Below are positions 22,466 through 32,614 of a stretch of DNA of 64,000 nt, one piece after another (within the stretch, counting starts at the first letter, position 1; every line of letters begins with the position of its first letter). This DNA comes from Lyophyllum atratum (Eukaryota; Basidiomycota; Agaricomycetes; Agaricales; Lyophyllaceae). The notes beneath the pieces were generated by a model. The model did no database searches. It was given only the letters and a program-made list of their open reading frames with translations, and had not been told where the DNA came from. Where the stretch lies: NCBI GenBank assembly GCA_014905825.1, contig JACGCN010000013.1, positions 1-64,000 of the forward strand, in the 5' to 3' direction. The position numbers were made by a program, and so were the translations under genes.

Positions 22466-25400
22466 TCAGCGTGAGTAGAAAGCAACAAAGCATACAGAAC
22501 TTACACGAGATAACGAAATGACGACGACTACGTCTTTACCCTCTTCCCATTGAGGCAATGCACACTTGGCAAAGTGCACATCAACATCGGAGAGCCTCTT
22601 GACTTTAATCGCAGGATTGAGGCGACTGCTCCAAATTCGTGCTCTCAGATAGGGGTATTGCATGTACGGGTCGAAAGCGATGTTTGCAGACTCGTGAGGT
22701 CGTACAACAAGCCAAGTTCCTTGCAATTTAGGATCCAAAGGAGGACCTTTCGAGCGGTCCTTGGGTTCCGAGAACTCGATGATTTTCTGGATCGAGTAGG
22801 GAAGATGGTCGTTCCTGAAGAACACACCACTGTTTCCTTCGTGTTTTGTATATGTTGAATAAACAAATCCGTGCTTTCGAACGTAGCTCCCGTATTTGGC
22901 ACGATGCGGAATGGAAATCGAGGTCCCAAGGATCTGTTCAAAGGCAGCACGATGGTCCGAGTCAAGGTTTCGATCTGCCCCACGGAAGGCCTGGTCATCG
23001 TCATCCAAGTCCCAATCATCCGAGGCACCGTCGAGAGGCATGAGGGCGTCGGAAGCTAAGGAATTGCGGCCTTGCGGTCGTACCATATTTTCGAACACGC
23101 CTTGACGCATGCGAATTGCCTCCGGTGTAGTATCTTTACGGAATAACGCCCTAAAGTTGCAAGATTTATGCCAACTACGTCCGATGGTTTCCTCATATTC
23201 CCCTATCTTTGGGTAAGGGAGGGTAAAACAACTATAGAATTTTGACTTACCAGGTTTATAGTTGGTTGAAAGCCGCTGGAGCATGCCAATTGTTCGTTCA
23301 AATGGGAAAGTCCACCATCCATAAGTAGGGCCATACATTATTAGGAATTCTTGGATGTGCATCGCCATGTGGTGATTCGGATGAGGCTTGTACTCCGGAA
23401 AGATTCTCGTCAGCTCCCGACGATATTCGGTGATCAGCTTTAGATACTCCTCGGCATGGGCGGATGACGTCGTTCGGCTGGTAGCTACGGCGACGGCAGA
23501 AGAAAGGAGCATGGTAAGGTGAAGCAGTTCACGGCGTCTACCGGCAGAGTTCTGATCAACCTTAGACCACAGCCGGATCAACGTCACTGGGAGGTAAACA
23601 GATGATATGGTGCGCCACTGGTCCGACTTCAACTTTGGCCCCGAGGCCGCCAGAGTCGTCGTCACAGGGGAAACCCACGAGGGCTTGATTACTGACTTCA
23701 AATCGGCATCAAGTTCGGCCAACTCCTGCTTGGTGAGAACACAGCCGGCCAACAGCTCAAACGGATCAGGGTCATCCGGTAACTGTTGAAGGCGCTGTGC
23801 CCGTGGTTAATGGAGGATTCCAGAGAAATTGATAATTGAACATACCCATGCCATTATGAACGATGCGATATCTGACTTCGTATGTTTCCCCTCCGGTGGA
23901 GGTGGTGGAAGGCAAGCGACGCCGCGAGCGATGTAGGACAGAGATGCGACGTGCCCTAAGTTTGCAAGGGACTCGACAGCCTTCTCGAAGTTGTCACCTT
24001 TGGGATTGTCAAAGGTGAAAGGGCGATCAAGCCGGTTCAGAAGGCGCCTTAGCGAATCTAGTTCTGTCTCCTGTGTCGGGAGAGGATTGTCGGGGACTTT
24101 GAGGGCGGCAATTCTCTTTTTTACCCGTATCTCTGTCCCTGACTGTGCCCTCGGGTTGGATTCAATACCGAGGATGCCGTGAACGTGCTCCTTGACAATG
24201 CCCAAGAAGAGGCAATGCATAGGATCGACCACCAAGAAGTTAGATGGCTCGTAGTAGGGAAGCCTTAAGAATTCAGAAATGCGAATTCCCGTGGAAGAGG
24301 CGGAGCTATCTGCATTCTCCTTAGTGGCGGCCGTCACGTATCGATCCGAGTATTTACGATGCTCGTCCGTTGTGCGCCAACGCCAAGAGCCATAATCATA
24401 ATTCCATAGGCCCTGCTTTTCCAGATTGAACCAGCAGCGAGAGCAGCAATACTTTTGAGTCGCTCCAGTAAACCCCCCGATCTTCCGTGCTCCGAGGAGA
24501 TCACAGATGACAAGGATGATCGCACAAAGTACGAGTCGCCCGCCCTCGTGCATGGAGGTTCGATCAAAAGACACCCCGTTCCAAAGCTCCAGGAATGTGT
24601 CAACGAGAGGCGCAAGGTACGTGCTGATACGATCGAGAGGAGGATCCTTGGGGCCTGGAGTGACCTGGATAAACTGATTTTCGGGTTTGTTGCGCTCCTC
24701 GATGGGCAGGTTGAGGCAGGATACCGCTATCATGCCAATCGATGGCCTTTTCCCATTTGCCATGATCCGGAGTGGATTGAAGGAGTCAAAGGCAAGGGCG
24801 AAAAGATAGCGACCCGCGGTTTTGCCTCCACACAGACTGAAATGTGTCTTCTTGTCTGGTCCCATAAATTCTCGAACAACGGATCCCTCGAAAACATCCC
24901 GCAAAATCCCATCACTCGGCACCTTCATCCTCTCCCATCCCTTGTCCATCATTTTCTCGCATGTTCGTCGTGAAAGCAATCCCGCCAGCCAATCTTTGAA
25001 GTCGAAAACAACGTATTCCTTGATTGGAACATAGATGGTATAGGTCGTGGAGGGCTTGGGGGTTCGAACGATGATGGACTTGGGACGAACGAGCAGTTCC
25101 CCACAAGTATTACCGCGGCGTTTAAAATTGCATCGGTTTGGATAGCAAGGCACATTGTCCTTTACGAGGTCCGGAAGATGTAGAGCATAGCAGCTTGGGC
25201 AGACAGCATATACTTGTGTCTTCCCTTCGAGATTAAATACGTCCGTGGCTGTGCGGATATCCCGGGGAAAAGACGCGAAGAATTGTCCAAAATACCAGGG
25301 AATTTGATCATTACATGCCGCCATGACAACAGTTTGTATGAGGAACTCGCACATGGAGAACAACCAATGGCTTCCACGGCGGGGAAGGCGGAATATCAGG

Positions 25401-26179
25401 CTGCATGCGACAATCATGAAAAAAACCAGCTGCAGGAAGGGGGGTATATTGGCAAGGATGGGCCGGAAATGACGGGCTTAATATGACGAACAATTAGATA
25501 CAAGAAAATGGGTGGGCTTTAAACACTTACCAGTCGCATACGTAGTAATACCAGCCGCTTCATGCGCCTTGCGCTCTGTAGCCCTAGCGGTTAATACCGC
25601 TTCCCAGAGTTTCTGTACACTGAGAATGGTCCCCGAGAGTTTCTGGAGATCCTGATAGGTCTCTTGACGTAGGACAACAACGGCGGGGGTTTTTACACGG
25701 TGCGCAACATATGCAAGGTCCCTTTCCAACGTGGCACTGGCTTTCCTGATCGTGCTGAGCCGGCCAAGAACGTCCTCGGCTGAGGTGTCGCTTGCTACAG
25801 ATGGGGTTCCAATACCATTGACGTCGAGTTTAAGGCGCGCAATGGAATCCTTAATCTTGCTAATGGTGTGAACCGAGCGGATTGCCCGATCGATCGAATA
25901 TTGATCAACGCCCTTCAAGGACTTTTCCGCGCCGGGTAACGAAGAAGGATCGGCCCCGCTGGCGTCAAGCTTCGTGAGAGCCTTCTCGAGTTTGGCGTGG
26001 TGGGCAGCGAGAGCCTTCTGTTGTGCAGCCTCCGCCATGGCACGCATCTCGACGTTCCTTTGATCTTGCCGATGGCGTTGAAGGGCCGCTGAATCCACCA
26101 TCGCACCCCTTTCCCCACCCATATATTTCTTATCACATCCGTGGACAGTACACACGCATCGACGTGTTTTAACACCCAT
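22466..26179 (-). CDS. Tnp2-domain DNA transposase (CACTA/Plavaka type), possibly frameshifted
   Basis: Exon 1 (26179-25531) starts MGVKTRRCVCTVHGCDKKYM, a Cys-rich zinc-finger-like head, and continues as a charged coiled-coil region. Exon 2 (25429-23846) carries VYAVCPSCYALH, CSRCWFNLEKQGLW and the Tnp2 signature DPMHCLFLGIVKEHVHGILG. After a phase-0 intron (23795-23845), exon 3 continues RLQQLPDDPDPFELLAGCVL. It later has HPNHHMAMHIQEFLIMYGPT and WWTFPFERTIGMLQRL, both classic for basidiomycete Tnp2 proteins; a further intron is at 23203-23250. The natural splice from exon 1 to exon 2 enters the wrong frame and needs a one-base shift near 25370-25392, so the copy may be inactive. Catalytic acidic residues cannot be assigned by eye. 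Confidence 0.85.
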
Positions 26180-26466
26180 GCTGCACGAAGTCAGCTAAGC
26201 TCTTAGCGCATGGGAGACACGCACCTTCGGTGACACTCAAGGGGAGCAACTGGGGGAGGGCTTTAGTGTTTCTGAGGATGTTACAGGAGCGTAGGATAAT
26301 CTCGTATCGATATTTCTGATCCTTGTCGTCTTGCTCAATCATGTGATAAGGAAATCCATATGCACATCAAATTCAGAACATCATGTATGATGTTCTCGTT
26401 CTAGGTCACAAGGCCTGCATAACAGTACATGGTAGCGAGAAAAATCCGGATTTTCCGGGGAACTAT

Positions 26467-27585
26467 TTAGACCAAATTGATAAGTTCGTTCCAGCCCACA
26501 ATGGTGACAGGCTTAGGACATGTCTCATACACCACTCGACACAAAGGGCAATGATTATTCACCCTCCACCATCGCCGAAAGCAACGGTTACAAAAGGTGT
26601 GTCCGCAATAATCGAGGCTGAGGGTGTTGTTGGGCACGCTCAAGAAAGAAAGGCGGTAGACACTTACAGAATCATGCGCCCTTTCTTGCTCCAACAGATC
26701 GTGCATGTGACAAAGTTCCGTATGCCTTGTTCTAACTATTGCGGGTGTCAGCGACGAGGTTAGAGAAGGAGGGCTGGTAACGTACACGATCAATCGCCTG
26801 GCTTTGATGTTGTGCGTGCGCCTGATGCGCCGTGAGCTGCGCCTGATGCGCCGTGAGCTGTGCCCGAGCAGTGTGTTGCAGCATGTCACATTTCTATTAC
26901 CTATGTCAACTATGAAAGTATAAAGAACGGTGGGAAGCTAACCCGGTGTGCTGATGCCAGGCTTTCTTTGAGTTCGTCGTTATCCATCTTGGACAAGCGC
27001 AGGGCCTCCACCATGCCAGCCACATCAACAAGCAAATTGTTTGCTTCCTGTTAAGCGAATAGATGAGTTAAATGCCGCATAATGGTGAGCAAACTGACCT
27101 GCGATTGCTGAAAGAAGATGTCATAGAGTTTCGCTTTCTCGATCTCAATCTCGTCCACCTTCTGGATAAGAGACCGCCGCTCCTGAAGAGGCGCATGAAG
27201 TGGCGTCAATAATGAATGACTTGACCCACCTTCCCTCCATCCGACGCCTCCTTCTCGAGTGCCTGCTTGGTTGCCACTACTTGCAGAAGCTCGTCCCTGA
27301 GTTCCTTGATCTCCTTGTTGAGTAAGAAGCATGTCATTATCAACGAAGTCGGTGTAGACTTTGAATGGGTTGCTCACATCCTGGACGGCCTGCAGTGTTG
27401 CACGTTGAGCTAGTTCGTCATCAAACGAGTTCCTAAATTTTGCTATTTCCTAGCCGAAGGTAATTTCAGTACACCATCAAGCTACTAAGAGACGGGGCGC
27501 ATACCTTGTTAAGATCTGCCAAGGTCGGTGCTCGAAAATCATGCTGAGGCTTTGGGCGAGGTGTATGGGTTTTCCGGGACCCCAT
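26467..27585 (-). CDS. RING-finger protein with N-terminal coiled coil
   Basis: Starts at ATG 27585 (MGSRKTHTPRPKPQ). Short exons then join in frame as coiled coil: EIKELRDELLQVVATKQALE, ERRSLIQKVDEIEIEKAKLY and MVEALRLSKMDNDELKESL. A heptad repeat AQLTAHQ follows. The last two exons, spliced over an intron of 50 nt near 26608-26657, give CTICWSKKGRMI and CGHTFCNRCF with NNHCPLC, a complete C3HC4 RING (C-x2-C-x12-C-x-H-x2-C-x2-C-x10-C-x2-C). RING proteins usually act as E3 ubiquitin ligases. It lies inside the mobile element, between transposase and WD40 gene, on the same strand. The RING is invisible without splicing because its first Cys pair is in another frame. Exact exon ends in the middle are approximate. 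Confidence 0.75.
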
Positions 27586-27685
27586 GGGTTTTCCGGGACC
27601 CCTTCGAATATAAAGAGGTTCGTGGAAAGGTGGGAGGACAAGGAAGACGAAGAGGTTCGTGGAAAGGTGCGAGAACAAGGAAGAC
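27565..27685. repeat. Two short direct repeats over the RING-gene start
   Basis: TGGGTTTTCCGGGACCCC occurs twice side by side (27565-27601). It is followed by two ~34-bp copies of AGGTTCGTGGAAAGGTG...ACAAGGAAGACGA (27616-27685). The first copy pair covers the proposed start codon, so the RING gene's N-terminus may have been altered by this duplication. Confidence 0.7.
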
Positions 27686-27941
27686 GAGACTCCGTCTCTC
27701 CGCTTCAACTACTCGCCTTCTGAAATCTTGACGAAGAACACGAGCCAAAAGAAAGCCAAACACGGTATATTTGCATGCATAGTGTAGCGTACGTAGACGA
27801 ATGGAAATTGAACGTGAACGGTATGGAACGAAAAACAAAGATTCGAGAAAGGGAGGAGGGAAAACATGACGTAGAAGATCTAATCTGATCTGCGTGTCGT
27901 GATGTCGTGATCATGACCTGAAGGTGGGCGTTCTCACCCTA

Positions 27942-27957
27942 CCCTAACCCTAACCCC
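27942..27957 (+). repeat. Short telomere-like CCCTAA tract
   Basis: CCCTAACCCTAACCCC, two and a half telomeric units, directly downstream of the WD40 gene. Too short to call an old telomere; may be chance. Confidence 0.4.
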
Positions 27958-27971
27958 ACAGACTACAGGAG

Positions 27972-30033
27972 CTAGATGACTCTGGTGACGACGTCTACAA
28001 GTGAAACAGGGGCGGGGGCCTCCGTGGAGGTGGCGCTGGTTGCAGTGGGATGGAAGGGGGTGACTGTGCTAAGCTGTCCTTCCCGTATTTGTGGTGCGAT
28101 CATGGAACTACCCATGACCGTATGGACAACAGTGATGGTTGAAGTTAGCGTCTCACGATCCACCGTGATAAGGGATTTAGTGATAGTGCTTGGGTCTTCC
28201 ATGAGCTGTGTAGTCTCCATGGAGGTGGCGCGGTTTGCAGTGGAATGGAACGGTATAACTTCGATGAGCTCTCCTTCCGACAACTGCGGTGAAACCACAG
28301 AACTCCCGATGACCGTGTGGACAATAGTGACAGTTGAAGTTGCGCCTGGACCTCCCACGAGCTGTGTAGGCGGCTCCAAGTTGCTTGCGCCCGCCACGCG
28401 TTGCACGCCACGTATGACGGCAGTACTGGTTACAGATACACCCTGAGCGAATAATAAGCTCTGGAAGGGAGGAAAGCAGAAACAAAAAGATCGACCTTCC
28501 AGATTGGTAGTACCCAGTTGGGAGAAGATACAATTACCAGGAGTATCCCGAACATGACGTTGATGATGCCTTGTTTGCTGATCCCCATAGAACCATTAGG
28601 TGGGGACGGGACTAATCCGCCGACAGGCTGAGGGATAACAGGTGGGGCCTAGAATAATCAGCACAATTATGCGTGCAATGAGGTTCCACGTACCTTTTTC
28701 CAGAGATAAATAGCAGGCATGGCGTCACTTGAACCCCCCGCGACGAAATGAACTGCGCCACCAGTTGTCGCAGCAGCAACAGTCTGGATCAAGTGAAAGT
28801 CTTCTGTGTATTCAGATCCCGATATAGCACGCGTAGGTACGGAAGACTCACCCGTTCTCAGCTTGAGGGACTCCATACTCTCGCCCGTCACAATATCAAC
28901 GATGTGGACGGTACCGTTATCACTCCCGCATATTCCGATTCGCCCATCCTCGCCAAAGGCGCACTGTTTCGTAAAGTGCCGCGTGGACTTGGGTGCGAAG
29001 GATGTCAGTGGGGTACTGGCAGGGAAGCGATATATATCGAAACAGCCTGTTGACAGGTTGTCGACGAGCAGAGTCTTCTCGTCAGGGGATAGGACGGCGT
29101 TCCCACTAAACAACTTTAGCCGTCGCCGAGAGAGGGAGAGTTCATTAGGTCACTTACATTCCACCAGGAAGAGTCTTTGCCCAGCGCACCTCGGACGTTT
29201 GTGCGTCTCGACATGACCTATGGTTGTCATTTAGGCTGGCTCCAAACAAAATCGGCCCCACTTACATCTGGCCGGTCTCGAGGGCATGAATCAAGAGGTT
29301 TTCCTTGCCCTCGCCGAAAAAGGTTACACCCCTAGGGATGCCTTGTGCCACCTCCGCCGTCCAAATCCTCGTCAGTTGAACTAGCGGAAAATCAGTCAAA
29401 TGGCCATTGCTACAGTTCAAAAAGCAACTCACCTCGGTCACGCACGTCATATAAATGGATAGTCCCAGCGTGACTGGCGACAACGAGCCGCCGATTTAAA
29501 GGATCGAATGCCTGACATTCGATCCCATCGTTGCACTCGAATGGGGCAATGGTATTAGCTTCTTTCACTTGGAACCACTTGAACAATATCAGCAAAGACC
29601 TAGACATGATTGGGAGCGTCGACATACGTGGCTATTCTTGGACTTTGGATAAATGCTAAGGTAGCCCCTACCGGTACCAACACACAGAGAGAACCCCTCT
29701 TCGTCTACGGGTGGCTTGAAGTGGAGGAATGTCAGGGCAGTGACTTGTCCCCATTGGGGATCGTGAAGAACTTGTTCGCGCTGCAAGGTCTCTGTATTCC
29801 AGACTGTGACGCATCCGTCGTCACCTATGGAGAACGCCGTGAGACCTCAATACCAGAAAGCGAGGAGAGAGAACCCACCACCACCAAAGAGGAGAGCTCC
29901 GTCATGAGAGAACACAAGCGCATTCATAGCGCCATTGGCGCCTTTCAGCTCACCGGCCAACTCGTACTTAGTTGCCTACAGAAAGGTTAGACCAAGCATA
30001 GCTCCTGACAAAAGAATGTCTTACAGTCGTCAT
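27972..30033 (-). CDS. WD40-repeat protein with C-terminal membrane anchor
   Basis: About ten exons join in phase from ATG 30033. WD-type blades are visible: MNALVFSHDGALLFGGGDDG followed by CVTVWNTETLQ, then LVVASHAGTIHLYDV, GNAVLSPDEKTLLVDNLSTG and IGICGSDNGTVHIVDIVTGE, ending at AIYLWKK. After a Pro-rich linker (APPVIPQPVGGLVPSPPNG) comes one hydrophobic segment (IINVMFGILLGVSVTSTAVI). The tail holds two ~50-residue repeats of the form TSTVTIVHTVIGSSVVSPQ and TSTITVVHTVMGSSMIAPQ. I know such WD40 proteins with one membrane segment as common in agaricomycetes. Here the gene lies inside a transposable element, on the transposase strand. A scaffold role is likely; the partner is unknown. Confidence 0.8.
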
Positions 30034-32614
30034 ATTCCCTTTGTTGTGGTGCTAGGATCGCTGAGTAGTCGCTGCGGTGTCTTCGAGGTGAGACGATCAG
30101 GATGAAAGGGGCGGGGTTTTATATATCTTCCGTTCGGAGTTAGTTAGTCCTCGTGGTCACTGAAAACAAAGGATGCTTACCTCATACTTTTGGATGTCCA
30201 AGATCAAGTCACGACGGAAAGGAGGGCGACATGATATAAGACAGACACACGAAGGAGGATGAATGCCCGCTACTTTGCTACAACAAGTACTTCATGCGTC
30301 TTTACATCCAGCACCATCTTCCGCACGTGACGAACCGAGTTGAGTTCCAAGTTGCACCTCCCCCGGCCCTTCCATCCATTACGACACGGACCGAGTTCAC
30401 TACCGAACGTCTGGCCTATTCGGACAAAGAGGAACCTTTCCTTGCACCGGCTGGGAGAGACAGGGCGAGTCCTACCCCGCCAGACGCAGATGGGAGCGGT
30501 TCAGGACCACGTGGCCCCAGACTCAGGCGGGGATGCAATCAAATACCAAAGCCGGCGGGGGAGCCGGGAAGGCCAAACTCAGGAGGTTTCTGTGTGGAAG
30601 CCGCACTCCTAGCTGAAGGTTGGTCCAAGCAGTCTGCTCAGGAGCTCCGGGTGCGTGATTTGTCGATTTCCCTCCAGCCCACCGCTCATTGCAGGATAGG
30701 AGGCCGTTCGGACTGCGGCTCAGGACCAGCTGGACTTGAAGGTCAGCTATAAAAGCCAACATAAACCGACTTTAAGAAAGATCTGTGCTGAGGTGCGTGC
30801 CACATTGCGAGTAATGTTTGTGGTGTTGAACTTCGGGCATAGATGATGGGGGAGAAGCGATGGCCAGTTTTGAAGAACTACGCTGGCTGCTGGCCGGTTC
30901 ACAGTATGCTGAAATTGGCCCTCAAGTATTTCTCAGAGGCCGCGCGCCGCAACGACTACAAGGAGAGCAGTCAACGACTTCGCGCGGCGCTTAGGGGTGA
31001 GAGTCCTCCGGCGGCCTCGACTTGAAGAGTGTACGAAGACTTAGACTTTGGATCGTAGAATGTAGCTCTATCACTACATAGGGAGAACCATGTGCATATT
31101 TCGGAACAAGGAACACCAGCTCATCCGAACATCATCGCAGCTGAGCAACTGTAGTTGAATACTCTAGTCAGCGAAGCTCGATCACGGCGCATCCCTTGAT
31201 TCCGAAGAAGTCGATGTATCTTGCTGGTATTGAATGAGAACAGAGATGTACGAGGAGGTCATGATCAACTCACTGTAGATATCAAAGAGGTGCAAGAGCG
31301 GAACTGTCAGAAACGACGGTAAAGCAGCCACTGGGGGACGGCACCCTGCGTGAACTATGATGTAGGGATAGATGAGACAAATTCCTCGTAGTAAAGAATT
31401 GTTTGAGTACAACGAATGTCGAGAGGAGAGAGTATCCTCCGTTGCGGGGCACGATATGTTGCTCCCTACAACACTGCTGGCCAGTAAACAGCATATTCAA
31501 GTTGGATATATCGTTCGGGCAAGGAAACCGCCAGGTAGCAAGAGGAGAGATATGATAGAAGTTGTAGGCGTTGTAGATGTAGTTATGGGGCGAAATTTCA
31601 CTCTCAGGGTAAACCCAGCAGACGTGAGTATAGTTTGGGCTGGCCCAAGTCTATACATGAAGGCAAAGTAGCATGGGCAAGCCCAGAGCTACACAACGTA
31701 ACACGGAGAGGTGATGGGCTAAAATCTGGAACGACGAGGAGAGGGGAGGGGATGACGGTGGAGAGATGGAAGGGAATGAGGGGGAGAGAGGGCCGAAGTG
31801 GGCGAGGATTGTTGAGGTGGGCGGGGGTTAAGTCGGGCGAGGGCTGGAGGGAGTGAAAATTTAAAAAGTCAATTAAGAGGTGCAACGGGACTGAATGCGT
31901 TGGCAACTCACCTGCTGACCTGTACCCTGCAGCATAGACATTGCGAACCTAGTAAGGTAAGAGGGAGTCAGAACCTGAAGCTAGAGAACGACTTCTTTTA
32001 CTTACCTGAGACGGGTGGACGCATCCTCTCCACGATTTGGGTGGTGAGCGGAGGCCCGGGTCACCGGTCACCTAGAGGCTAGCAACCACGGATTTGGCAT
32101 GTCGGACTAGGTCGGACTTAGCAGAAAAAAGGTCGAGGCCGAAAAAGGTCGAGGCCGGTCTATTTGGCCTACAAGCAACTGACTAAGCATAGCCGTTGAA
32201 GCAACTTTTTCGTCAAGTCCATCGTGCCCTCGCCGAGTATCTCAGCGACCTTCTCATTTCACACTACCTGTAGTCATGGGGCCACCCAGGCGTACACACA
32301 ACATCCTTTTCCTCTGAAGTTCAGGGCGTGCCCGACTTCCTTGTTTTCTCCTGGTTGCAAACCGAGAAACATATCCACTCTCTGACCACACCTGAGTACT
32401 TGGGCATTCGCTGCCCTCATTCTACGCTATTAGTCTCTAATACCTTTCTGGCTGTCTTCTACTGCACCAACGTCACCTTTTTTTTTACCCAACAATCCAA
32501 TATTTCCGACACTAGTGGCCGCGCTGCCGTTGCTGTACCCACCCAGAGCCATACCTCATCCTCCAGCCACTTCGGGGGGAAATCTCCTTTTCGTCACGTT
32601 CATATATCTGCGCC
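30034..32614. other. Central divergent spacer of the element, with a purine-rich tract
   Basis: 2.6 kb between the leftward and the rightward gene blocks of the element; promoters of both blocks probably lie here. At 31690-31860 the plus strand is strongly purine-rich (GAGGAGAGGGGAGGGG, GGGGGAGAGAGGG). A frame at 30294-30752 has odd composition and no domain. I see no other gene. Confidence 0.5.

Noticed and set aside
27942..27957. Ancient telomere fusion
   Set aside because: Only two and a half CCCTAA units without subtelomeric context. Chance is enough.
30294..30752. 152-codon plus-strand frame in the element spacer
   Set aside because: Odd composition, no domain, no splice partners. Probably chance or captured debris.
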